Source: Planctomycetota bacterium (GTDB lineage Bacteria; Planctomycetota; PLA2; JAEUHO01). From it: DNA of 29,524 bases. Position numbers and translations under genes: made by a program. The stretch spans positions 1 to 29,524 of the forward strand of contig JAPKHB010000005.1 of the NCBI GenBank assembly GCA_026647295.1. Direction: 5' to 3'. Below are positions 1 through 7,076 of the stretch, piece by piece (position 1 is the first letter of the stretch; each line of letters begins with the position of its first letter). The notes beneath the pieces were generated by a model. It saw only the letters and a program-made list of their open reading frames with translations, had not been told where the DNA came from and did no database searches.

Positions 1-154
1 GGCCGCCGGGCCCGGCGTACTGGCCGCCGTGGGCGAGGGCCGCCGGCGCGTGCAGCAGCACGGCGAGCAGCACCGCGAGCGGCAGGGCGAGGGCGGCGAC
101 CGGGCCGGGCGTGGGCCGGGACGCCCGGGGGCGGGCAACGGGGACTTCGGCCAT
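1..154 (-). CDS. Secreted protein, N-terminal 51 residues only (cut by window edge)
   Basis: The reading frame starts at an ATG (152-154 on the complement) preceded by a good ribosome site, GGGAGGT, four bases upstream, and runs off the left edge. The 51 visible residues are a basic, proline-rich leader, a hydrophobic core (AALALPLAVLLAVLLHAPAA) and a probable signal peptidase I site after ALA at residue 41. The mature protein would begin HGGQYAGPGG. I associate HGG-x-Y-x-GPG starts with large secreted proteins of Planctomycetota, but this is from memory. The gene lies 65 bp downstream of the repeat-protein gene on the same strand and may share its transcript. Function cannot be told from this fragment. 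Confidence 0.7.
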   Translation of the reverse strand, partial: MAEVPVARPRASRPTPGPVAALALPLAVLLAVLLHAPAALAHGGQYAGPGG

Positions 155-219
155 GGCACCTCCCAGGACTACCAACGCCGCCGGGGCGGCGGCGGCAACG
201 GCCTCCCGCCGGGGGGCGG

Positions 220-3144
220 TCAGGGGCCGGCGCGCAGGAGCAGGCGCACGGGCACCACGGCGCCCGGGTCGACCCGGGCCACGCCCTCCGGGCCGGTCTC
301 CACCCAGCCCTCCTTGCGGGCCTGGGCGCGGTAGGTCCCGGCCGCCAGGTCGTCCAGGCGGGCCGTGCCCTGGGCGTCGGTGCTGCGGCTCCCGTTGTCG
401 AAGTTCGCCAGCGAGATGGTCCGCGTGACCAGTTGCCCGCGGGCGTCGTACAGGAAGATGCGCGCCCCCGCGACCGGCTGGCCGGCCTCGTCCTCGACGC
501 GCACGACCACCGCGCCGCCGCGGGTGAGGGTGGCGTCGGCCGTGCCGCCCTCGGCCGTCAGCGTCACGGCCACCTCGGCGGGGGCGTGGCCGCGGGCCTC
601 GAAGGCCACGCGGTAGCTGCCCGGTTCGAGCCCGCGCAGGCTGTAGCGCCCGTCGCTGCCCGTGGTGCTCATCGAGAAGAGGAACACCGGCCGGCCCTGG
701 GCGTCGCGCACGCCGATGGTCGCGTCCTCGATGGGCACGCCGGAGTCGTCGCGCACGGTGCCGGCCAGGATCGCGCCCCGGCGCAGGCGCAGGTCGCCCA
801 ACGCGCGGGCCTCGCCCTCGGCCAGGGCGAAGGGTTCGCCGAGGTACTGGGCGTACTCGGGGCGGTTGACGCGCACGCGCAGGCGGCCGGCGCGCAGGCC
901 CCGCGCCAGGAAGGTGCCGTCCGGGCTCGAGTTGCCCTGCCAACGCATGCGGCTCCACTCGGGGTGGCCGTCTTCGTCCGCCTCGAGGCTGATCCAGGCG
1001 CCGCTCACGGGCCTGCCGGACTCGTCCAGGACGCGGCCGGCCACCTGGGCCGAGCCCAACTCCACGGTGACGCTGGCGGGGGCGCCCGCGCCCACCGTGA
1101 CGCTGGCCGAACCGCTCTGGCCGGCGGCGGTCCGCGCGCTCACCTGCACCCGGCCCAACTGCAGGCCTTCGACCGCGAAGCGGCCCTGCTCGTCCGTCAC
1201 CGCGTGGTGCGCCTGCTCGGGCCCCCGGTCGTCCTGCACGGTGACCTCCGCGCCCGCGACGGGTTGGCCCGCGGCGCGAACCTCGCCGGTGAGCAGGCCC
1301 TCGGCGGGGGGGTGGACCAGGTCGACGGTGACCACGCCGGAGTCCCCGACGGCGATGCCCTGGCGGCTCAAGCCGCGGGCGCCCTGCTCGTAGGGTCCGG
1401 TGGTGAGGCTGTAGCCGCCGGGGGCGAGCCCGGGAAAGGCGAAGGCGCCCTCGGCGTCGGTGAAGACGGAAACCGCGTCGAAGAAGCTCTGGGGGGGGAT
1501 CAGGTTCACCTGCTCGCCCGCAACGCCCCGCCCCTGGGCGTCCAGGACCCGGCCCGCGAGCGTGGCGCCGCGGGTGAGGCGCACCGTGAGCTCGGGGGCG
1601 CCCTCCGGGGGCGCCGGCGTCGCGCTCACCTTGGTGTCGGCGTGCTCGGGGTGTGTCACGTGGAGCACCACCGGCTCCAAGTCCAGGCCCGGCACCTCGA
1701 AGCGGCCGTCGGCGTCGCTGCGGGCGTACTGCTCGCGCGAGGGCCCGGGTGGGAAGCCGCCCATGCGCACGAACACCTCCGCGCCGGCGACGTGCCGGCC
1801 GGCTTCGTCCACGACCACGCCGCGCACCACGCCGGTGCGCGGCATCACGATCTCGACCTCGGTCGTCTCGCCGACCTTGACGGGCGCCACCTGGTCGGGT
1901 GCGACGCAGCCGTCGGCCGCCTGCGCGCGCAGCGTCCAGTTTCCCGGCGGCCAGGGGGTCTCGAAGCCGCCGTCCGGCCCCAGGGGCACGACCATGGAGT
2001 AGACGTACTGGAACGGCCCCGTCTGGAAGGGGCGCACCTGCCCGGCGGACACGGGCGAACCGTCCTCCCAGCGCACGCGGACCTTGAGCGTGCCGGTGCC
2101 CTCCAGGCGCACCACCAACCCCTGGCCCGGGGCCTGGGCCTGGGCCGTCACCTGGCCGCGCTGCTCGTCCCAGGCGATCACCATGTAGGCGCCCTGGCGC
2201 AGGCCATCGAGGAGGAAGGACCCGTCCGCCTCGGTGCGGGCGGTGAGGCTGCTCACGAAGGAGCCCATGCTCATGCCCATCACGACCGCGCCCTCGACGG
2301 GTTGCCCCTCGCGGTCCAGGACGCGGCCCGAGAGCGTGCAGGCGTCCTTCAGGCGCAGGTGCACGGGGCGCGTGCGGCCCTCGGCCACCGGCACGCCGTT
2401 CACCACGCCGTTCGTGTAGCCCCGCGCCGTGGCGACGACGTTGTAGTCCTCGGCCTCCAGCGGCTCCAGGCGCGCCCGGCCCGCCTCGTCGGTGTGCGCC
2501 GAGCGGTGGTGCACGGCGCGCACGCCCGCGAGGTCGGGACCCATCGCCAGGTGCAGGTCCCACGGCATGGTGGTGGCGAGCACGCGGGCGCCGGCGATCG
2601 GTCGCCCCCACTCGTCGGTCACCCGCACCTCGATGCCGTTGCGCACGGGGAGCCGGGGATCGAGGTCGATGGGCGGGGCCTCGGCCCGCCCGCCGTCGGC
2701 CAGGGCGGGGCCGGCGACGGTGCGCGGGTGCCAGCCGTCCGCGCTCGCGCGAACTTCGTGCGTCCCGGGGGGCAGGCCGCGGATCTCGAAGGTGCCGTCG
2801 CGGCGCGTGCGCACGGCCCGATCGGCCTGGGGCGGGGGCAGCACCGGGCGCACGCGCGCCAGCGCGAGCGGCTGGCCGCTGCCGGTCACCGCGCCGGTGA
2901 GCGTGGCGCCGCCCGCGCCGAGGTCCAGGATCCCGACCGGGTCGCCCTCGAAGGAGCGCGGTTCCGGGGCGGGCCCTTCGCGACCGGCCAGGCTCGGTGC
3001 GTCGGAGCCGGCGCCGAGCCGGCCCGGGTCCTGGTAGCCGTCCTCCACCGCGGTGTCGAAGACGCCGAAGGGGTCGAAGGTGAGGCTCAAGCCCAGCGCC
3101 AGGAGGACGAGGACGGCGCCCGCCGCGAGGTTCGTGCGTCTCAT
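220..3144 (-). CDS. Large membrane-anchored protein of about ten carboxypeptidase-regulatory-like repeats
   Basis: Encodes 974 residues from the chosen ATG. A start six codons upstream (3162) is possible, but MRRTNLAAG followed by one hydrophobic segment (AGAVLVLLALGLSL) looks like the true N-terminus: a membrane anchor or uncleaved signal. Almost all the rest is tandem beta-sandwich units of roughly 85-95 residues. Their signature is G-x-V-x-D-x-x-G-x-P-V-x-G-A-x-V, then D-G-x-F-x-x-x-G-L-x-x-G, for example GRVLDESGRPVSGAWISL and VRVEDEAGQPVAGARIFL. This is the CarboxypepD_reg/transthyretin-like pattern. No peptidase domain is present, so it is probably a periplasmic or surface structural or adhesion protein. 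The ligand is unknown. A copy of the dispersed palindrome lies 20-45 bp upstream of the start. Confidence 0.85.
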   Translation of the reverse strand: MRRTNLAAGAVLVLLALGLSLTFDPFGVFDTAVEDGYQDPGRLGAGSDAPSLAGREGPAPEPRSFEGDPVGILDLGAGGATLTGAVTGSGQPLALARVRPVLPPPQADRAVRTRRDGTFEIRGLPPGTHEVRASADGWHPRTVAGPALADGGRAEAPPIDLDPRLPVRNGIEVRVTDEWGRPIAGARVLATTMPWDLHLAMGPDLAGVRAVHHRSAHTDEAGRARLEPLEAEDYNVVATARGYTNGVVNGVPVAEGRTRPVHLRLKDACTLSGRVLDREGQPVEGAVVMGMSMGSFVSSLTARTEADGSFLLDGLRQGAYMVIAWDEQRGQVTAQAQAPGQGLVVRLEGTGTLKVRVRWEDGSPVSAGQVRPFQTGPFQYVYSMVVPLGPDGGFETPWPPGNWTLRAQAADGCVAPDQVAPVKVGETTEVEIVMPRTGVVRGVVVDEAGRHVAGAEVFVRMGGFPPGPSREQYARSDADGRFEVPGLDLEPVVLHVTHPEHADTKVSATPAPPEGAPELTVRLTRGATLAGRVLDAQGRGVAGEQVNLIPPQSFFDAVSVFTDAEGAFAFPGLAPGGYSLTTGPYEQGARGLSRQGIAVGDSGVVTVDLVHPPAEGLLTGEVRAAGQPVAGAEVTVQDDRGPEQAHHAVTDEQGRFAVEGLQLGRVQVSARTAAGQSGSASVTVGAGAPASVTVELGSAQVAGRVLDESGRPVSGAWISLEADEDGHPEWSRMRWQGNSSPDGTFLARGLRAGRLRVRVNRPEYAQYLGEPFALAEGEARALGDLRLRRGAILAGTVRDDSGVPIEDATIGVRDAQGRPVFLFSMSTTGSDGRYSLRGLEPGSYRVAFEARGHAPAEVAVTLTAEGGTADATLTRGGAVVVRVEDEAGQPVAGARIFLYDARGQLVTRTISLANFDNGSRSTDAQGTARLDDLAAGTYRAQARKEGWVETGPEGVARVDPGAVVPVRLLLRAGP

Positions 3145-3163
3145 CCCCGCGAATGTACCCAAC

Positions 3164-3189
3164 GTACCGAGCCCGGCTCGTTTCCGTCA
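3164..3189 (-). repeat. Dispersed palindromic repeat, copy A
   Basis: Read on the minus strand this 26-mer begins TGACGGAAACG and ends GGCTCGGTAC. It matches the copy at 13215-13240 at 24 of 26 positions. It also shares ACGAGCCGGGCTCGGTA, 17 identical bases, with 4706-4722. The centre CGAGCC-n-GGCTCG is a 6-bp inverted repeat with a one-base loop. It sits in the 189-bp divergent gap between the repeat-protein gene and the plus-strand gene at 3334, in the leader of the former. Confidence 0.7.
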
Positions 3190-3297
3190 CCCGCCCTGGT
3201 CGCCGGGGGCCCTCGGCGCCCGGCCCCCAGCCCGAGCCGGCCGCCCCCGCCCCCGCCGCGCCCCGAACGCTCCCCGGTCCGGCGGGGTCGCGACCCC

Positions 3298-3326
3298 TTG
3301 CGGGCGGGGCCCGGCTCGGGCAACAT
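3298..3326 (+). promoter_or_regulatory. Candidate promoter for the gene at 3334
   Basis: TTGCGG (3298-3303), a 17-base spacer and CAACAT (3321-3326) lie just upstream of the ATG at 3334. A transcript from here would be almost leaderless. The match to sigma-70 consensus is weak, so this is a suggestion supported mainly by the spacing. Confidence 0.25.
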
Positions 3327-3333
3327 CGCGGCC

Positions 3334-4899
3334 ATGCGTTGGGAACGTGGCACGGTGCGACGCGCCGCGGCGATGCTCGCGGCCTTCATCCTCGTGGCCG
3401 GCCCCTGGGGCCCCTCGGCACGCGGCGACCCCGCGGAGCGCCTCGCGGACGCCTACGAGGCCGCCTTGCGGGGCGCGAGCGCGGGCCAGGCCCGGGCGTT
3501 GCTCGACGACCGGGCGCTTGCGCTCCTCGTCAAGGACCCCATCTCCTGTGCCCTGGTGTGCGGACTGACGGAGCTGTACGCGCGCGTCCTGGCGATGCAG
3601 GCCCGCCGCACCGCGCCCGAGGAGGTCGAGGCGTTGATCGCCCGCGTCATGGAGTTGGCGGAGCGGACCCAGGAGGCGGCGCCCTTGAACGGGCGGTCGC
3701 ACCGGGCGATGGCCTACGCGCTGGTCGCCCGGGGGCGGGCGTGGCGGGGACTCCTGAAGGAGGCGGACGGGAACTGGTGGTTCCAGGCGGCGTGGCACAC
3801 GCGCCGCTGCGCGCTCCTGGACCCCCAGTACATCTGGGAGGAACTGCCGGCGGCGCAGGGCTACATCGAGGAGGGGGCGATAGGGGATCCCACGGACCGG
3901 CTGGCCGTGCTCCGCGAGGCCTTCGAGAGCCGGGCACGCTCCGTGCACCAGGGCGGCGTCACGATCGAGACCCGGCTCGACGTCGGGCAGCACGCGCTCG
4001 CGGCGGCGGAGGCGGCGTTGGCGAAGGGGGACCGCAAGTCCGCGGGCGAGGCGCTGTCCCTGGGACTGGACCTCCTGGCCGGGCACCCGGAGGGAACGGA
4101 CAGCCATGCCGTCGCCGCCGGCCTCACCTACAACAACCTCCTGCGGCTGGCGCACTCCCTGCGGGTGGAGACCGCCCGCGACTTCCGGGTGCAGCGCCTC
4201 ACCTCGCGCTGGAACTACCTCGCCTACGACCGGCCGGTGGGCTGGGCCCGCGAGTACGGCAAGAGCGACGACAAGCAACTCCTGGACCGCCTCACGCGCC
4301 ACGATCGCGAGGGGCTCACCTTCGTGGAGCTGCACACGTACCACCTGACCATGGACTACTACGACAACGACAACCAGCGGTACGGCGGCGACAACCTCTC
4401 GGGCCTGGCCGACATGAACCGCAAGTTCTTCGTCGCCGGCATGGGCAAGGTGAGCCAACTGCGCAAGAGCCTGCGCGGGCGCCTCAACGAGCACGTGGCC
4501 AAGACGCACGGCTTCGAGATCAAGGGGGAGGAACGGGGACTTCCGGCCTGGTACCGCGGGTGGGTGTTCAAGGGGACCCACCGGGACCGCAGTTACTTCC
4601 TCCTGGTCCACAAGTTCGGCGGCGACGCCAAGTGCGATCCCGAGTTGGAGCGCCTGATCTCCTCGATCCACGAGATCCCGTGGGGCCGGGGTCAGGCGGA
4701 CGGGTACGAGCCGGGCTCGGTAGGGTCAGGCGGACGGGTACGAGCCGGGCTTGGTACGGTCAGGAGGAAGCGCGCGCGGCCGCGGGCGGCGGGATCGGCC
4801 CAGGCGCGTCCGCCGTGCGCCTCGGCGATCCAGCGCACGATCGCCAGGCCGAGCCCCGCGCCCGGGATGCCGCGCTGGCCCACCTCCGGTCCGCGGTAG
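3334..4899 (+). CDS. Secreted protein of unknown function with a run-on C-terminus
   Basis: Encodes 521 residues. A basic N-terminus and hydrophobic stretch (AAAMLAAFILVAG) with a likely cleavage site after PSARG mark it as exported. The frame stays open far upstream, but the signal peptide fixes the start at 3334. Residues about 35-290 are helical and repeat-like (TPR-like by eye). Residues about 290-450 contain W-N-Y-L-A-Y-D-R-P-V-G-W and end in LERLISSIHEIPWG, which resembles the PsbP/DcrB-type alpha-beta folds (inference). The natural end seems to be near residue 452. The frame then runs through the 34-bp tandem repeat (residues about 453-475) and on as antisense of the histidine kinase gene to 4899. 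The stop codon has probably been lost or displaced by the repeat. I do not recognise the family. Confidence 0.7.
   Translation: MRWERGTVRRAAAMLAAFILVAGPWGPSARGDPAERLADAYEAALRGASAGQARALLDDRALALLVKDPISCALVCGLTELYARVLAMQARRTAPEEVEALIARVMELAERTQEAAPLNGRSHRAMAYALVARGRAWRGLLKEADGNWWFQAAWHTRRCALLDPQYIWEELPAAQGYIEEGAIGDPTDRLAVLREAFESRARSVHQGGVTIETRLDVGQHALAAAEAALAKGDRKSAGEALSLGLDLLAGHPEGTDSHAVAAGLTYNNLLRLAHSLRVETARDFRVQRLTSRWNYLAYDRPVGWAREYGKSDDKQLLDRLTRHDREGLTFVELHTYHLTMDYYDNDNQRYGGDNLSGLADMNRKFFVAGMGKVSQLRKSLRGRLNEHVAKTHGFEIKGEERGLPAWYRGWVFKGTHRDRSYFLLVHKFGGDAKCDPELERLISSIHEIPWGRGQADGYEPGSVGSGGRVRAGLGTVRRKRARPRAAGSAQARPPCASAIQRTIARPSPAPGMPRWPTSGPR
4691..4764. repeat. Tandem pair of 34-bp palindromic repeats (copies B1 and B2)
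   Basis: Units at 4691-4724 and 4725-4758 differ at two positions, and a third unit starts (GTCAGG, 4759-4764). Each begins GTCAGGCGGACGGGT, followed by ACGAGCCGGGCT(C/T)GGTA, whose core is the CGAGCC-n-GGCTCG palindrome. Thirty-four is not a multiple of three, so the two units are read in different frames. On the minus strand they supply the last 19 residues and the TGA stop of the histidine kinase. On the plus strand they are read through by the gene at 3334. The shared core links them to the copies at 3164 and 13215. Confidence 0.85.
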
Positions 4900-6320
4900 A
4901 AACGCTCGAAGACGCGCTCCAGGCGCGCCGCCGGCAGCCCCGGGCCGTCGTCCTCGACGGCGACCTCGACGGCGCGGCCCGCGGCCCGCACGTCCACCCG
5001 GATCGCCCCACCGGCCACCGAGTGGCGGGCCGCGTTGTCCAGCAGGTTCCCCACCGCCCGCGCGAGCAGGGAGGGGTCCCCGCGCAGGGGGATCGGGGCG
5101 TCCGCCCCCGCCAGCGTCACGCGCCGCTCCGGGTGCGCCTCCGCCACGCGTTCGACCTCCGCGCGCACCAGGTCGGCCAGGTCCACCGGCTCGCCAACGA
5201 GCGCGCGGGCGCCACCGCGCTGGAGCAGCAGCACGGCCTCCTGCGTCATCTGGATCCCCTTCACCTCCTCCAGCAACTCGGCCAGCACACCCCGGTACTC
5301 CTCGGGCGTACGGTCGCGCCGCAGCGCCACCTCCAGCGTCCCGCGCATCACCGTGAGCGGGGTGCGCAACTCGTGGGCCGCCTCCGCGCCCAGGTCCGGA
5401 GGCTCCGCGCGCGCCCCCCGGCGCCCGCCCGGGCGCATGGCCGCCAGCAGGAGGCCCCCGCCCAGCGCGGCGAGCAGCAGGGCGCCCCACGCAAGCCGCG
5501 CCGGAGCGGCCACGCGTAGCGGCGCGCCCCGGGCCTCGTTGAGGAAGCGGAAGCGGAAGGCCCCCGGCTCGAGGCGCGCGTCGGGCTCCGGGGCCGCGGC
5601 GCCCGGGGCGTCGTTCGCGCCCAGCGCCACCCAGCGGCCCTCCGATCGCGGGGGGACCTCCGGCGGCTCCAGCCGGACCCACGTGCCCACGGGCTCGGGC
5701 GGCGCGAAGGGGACCTGGAGGTGCGCGAGCAGGTCCAGCGTGCGGGACGCGCCGTCCTCCTCCTCCAGCACGAGTTGCTGGGCGAGCGCGAAGTCCAGCG
5801 CCACGCCGTCGGGCGCTTCGGAGAACCACACCAGGCCCAGCGCCGAGGCGGCCTCGTCGCTCGCCTCGAGTTCCTGGGCGACGAACGCGTCCGAAAGGCG
5901 CAGCGGATGGGCGGCCAGCACGGCGGGCGGGGCCGGCACACCGCCCGCCTCGAGCACGCCCACCAGCCGCGCGGGCGCGTCCGGCCCCTCGCGCACGTAC
6001 ACGGCCACCCGGGCGCGGTGGGCGAGGGGATGGTGGCGGGCGAGGGCGCGCCCGGCCCGCTCGAGCACGTGGGCGACGTCCACCTCGTCCTGCTCGGTGA
6101 GCGCGTCGGCCCAGGCGTCGCCCACGCCGCTCGCCAGGTCCTCCAGCCGCCCGACCTCGGCGCGCAGGTGGCCGGCCAGCGCGCCGGCGCGTTCCGCGCG
6201 CCCCAGCCGCGCCTCTGCGGAGCGCTCGGCGAGCCCGCCCCACAGGGCGGCGCCCCCGAGGAGCAGCACGCCCAGGGCGCCCAGCCCCGTCCGGATCCGG
6301 GCCGCCGTGGCGGGGTTCAC
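4692..6320 (-). CDS. Two-component sensor histidine kinase
   Basis: Encodes 542 residues from a GTG whose GTGA overlaps the stop of the upstream regulator gene, so the two are translationally coupled. Residues about 11-30 are TM1. Residues 31-272 form a long periplasmic sensor region, with a possible beta domain at 212-270, unlike any named sensor I know. Residues about 276-295 are TM2. There is no HAMP linker: about 20 basic and Pro-rich residues lead straight to the H-box AAHELRTPL (His316). The N-box NLLDNAARHS (Asn429), G1 DDGPGLP (457-463), F-box FERFYR and G2 GAGLGLAIV (487-495) are intact, so the kinase should be active. The catalytic domain ends near FLLTVP (523). The last 19 residues come from the tandem repeat. 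Confidence 0.93.
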   Translation of the reverse strand: MNPATAARIRTGLGALGVLLLGGAALWGGLAERSAEARLGRAERAGALAGHLRAEVGRLEDLASGVGDAWADALTEQDEVDVAHVLERAGRALARHHPLAHRARVAVYVREGPDAPARLVGVLEAGGVPAPPAVLAAHPLRLSDAFVAQELEASDEAASALGLVWFSEAPDGVALDFALAQQLVLEEEDGASRTLDLLAHLQVPFAPPEPVGTWVRLEPPEVPPRSEGRWVALGANDAPGAAAPEPDARLEPGAFRFRFLNEARGAPLRVAAPARLAWGALLLAALGGGLLLAAMRPGGRRGARAEPPDLGAEAAHELRTPLTVMRGTLEVALRRDRTPEEYRGVLAELLEEVKGIQMTQEAVLLLQRGGARALVGEPVDLADLVRAEVERVAEAHPERRVTLAGADAPIPLRGDPSLLARAVGNLLDNAARHSVAGGAIRVDVRAAGRAVEVAVEDDGPGLPAARLERVFERFYRGPEVGQRGIPGAGLGLAIVRWIAEAHGGRAWADPAARGRARFLLTVPSPARTRPPDPTEPGSYPSA

Positions 6321-6994
6321 GCGAAGGCCTCGCCGCGGCGCAGCACGTAGCCCGCCCCCCGCACGGTGCGGATCAGCGGCGGCCCTAGCGCGTGGACCTT
6401 GCGGCGCAGGTAGCCGACGTAGACGTCCACGACGTTGGTCCCGGGGTCGAAGTCGAGCCCGAACACGCTCTGGCCGATGACGGCGCGGGAGAGCACGATC
6501 TCGGGTCGGCGCAGGAAGAGTTCGAGGAGTTGCCACTCCCGCGGCGTGAGCACGATCTCGCGCCCGGCCCGCAGCGCCCGCCGCCGCACCAGGTCCATGG
6601 TCAGGTCCGCGTACGCCAGCGTGCCGGGGGCCCCCGCGCCGCGCCGCAGCAGGGCGCGCAGGCGGGCCACCAGCTCTTCGAACGCGAAGGGCTTGGGCAG
6701 GTAGTCGTCCGCCCCGAGTTCCAGGCCGCGGACCCGATCCTCGATCCCCGCGCGCGCCGAGAGCAGGAGCACGGGCGCCGTCGCGCCGCCCTGGCGGGCG
6801 CGCCGCAGCACCTCGAAGCCGTCCATGCCCGGCAGCATCACGTCCAGGACGCAGGCGTCGGGGCCGCCCCCGAGCAGTTCGTCGAGCGCCGCCGGGCCGT
6901 CTCCGAGGGTCTGGACGGAGAAGCCCTCCTCCTCCAGGCCCTTGCGCAGGAACTCCGCGATGCGGCGGTGGTCCTCCACGACCAGGATGTGCAC
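6317..6994 (-). CDS. OmpR/PhoB-family response regulator
   Basis: Encodes 225 residues, normal for the family. The receiver domain (1-115) has the acidic pair in VVEDHR, the phospho-acceptor Asp51 in VLDVMLPGMDG, Ser79 in LLLSARA and Lys101 in PKPF. The C-terminal winged helix (about 128-223) shows LTPREWQLLELFLRRPEIVLSR and VDVYVGYLRRKV, typical of Trans_reg_C. It overlaps the kinase gene by 4 bp, and the pair is a textbook cognate module. The stop of the subtilase gene lies 82 bp upstream on the same strand, so co-transcription with it is possible. Direct repeats of the OmpR type upstream of that subtilase gene (9929-9945) are candidate target sites. Confidence 0.95.
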   Translation of the reverse strand: MHILVVEDHRRIAEFLRKGLEEEGFSVQTLGDGPAALDELLGGGPDACVLDVMLPGMDGFEVLRRARQGGATAPVLLLSARAGIEDRVRGLELGADDYLPKPFAFEELVARLRALLRRGAGAPGTLAYADLTMDLVRRRALRAGREIVLTPREWQLLELFLRRPEIVLSRAVIGQSVFGLDFDPGTNVVDVYVGYLRRKVHALGPPLIRTVRGAGYVLRRGEAFA

Positions 6995-7076
6995 GGGCGC
7001 CCTCCGCGCCTCCGACCCGCGGCCCGGCCGGCGGGTGCGAAGGCGCGCAGAGCATCCCGCGCCGCGGACACGGCCG

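Noticed and set aside
433..3333. Very long open frame on the plus strand running antisense through the carboxypeptidase-regulatory repeat gene
   Set aside because: It is His/Ala/Gly/Arg-rich antisense text with no domain pattern. The minus strand shows clear repeats. High GC makes stops rare in all frames.
3187..4671. Long minus-strand frame opposite the secreted-protein gene
   Set aside because: Composition is typical of antisense shadow, and the plus strand has a signal peptide and a coherent domain.
5035..6480. Plus-strand frame of about 480 codons antisense to the histidine kinase
   Set aside because: Ser/Arg/Ala/Pro-rich without motifs; all kinase boxes are intact on the minus strand.
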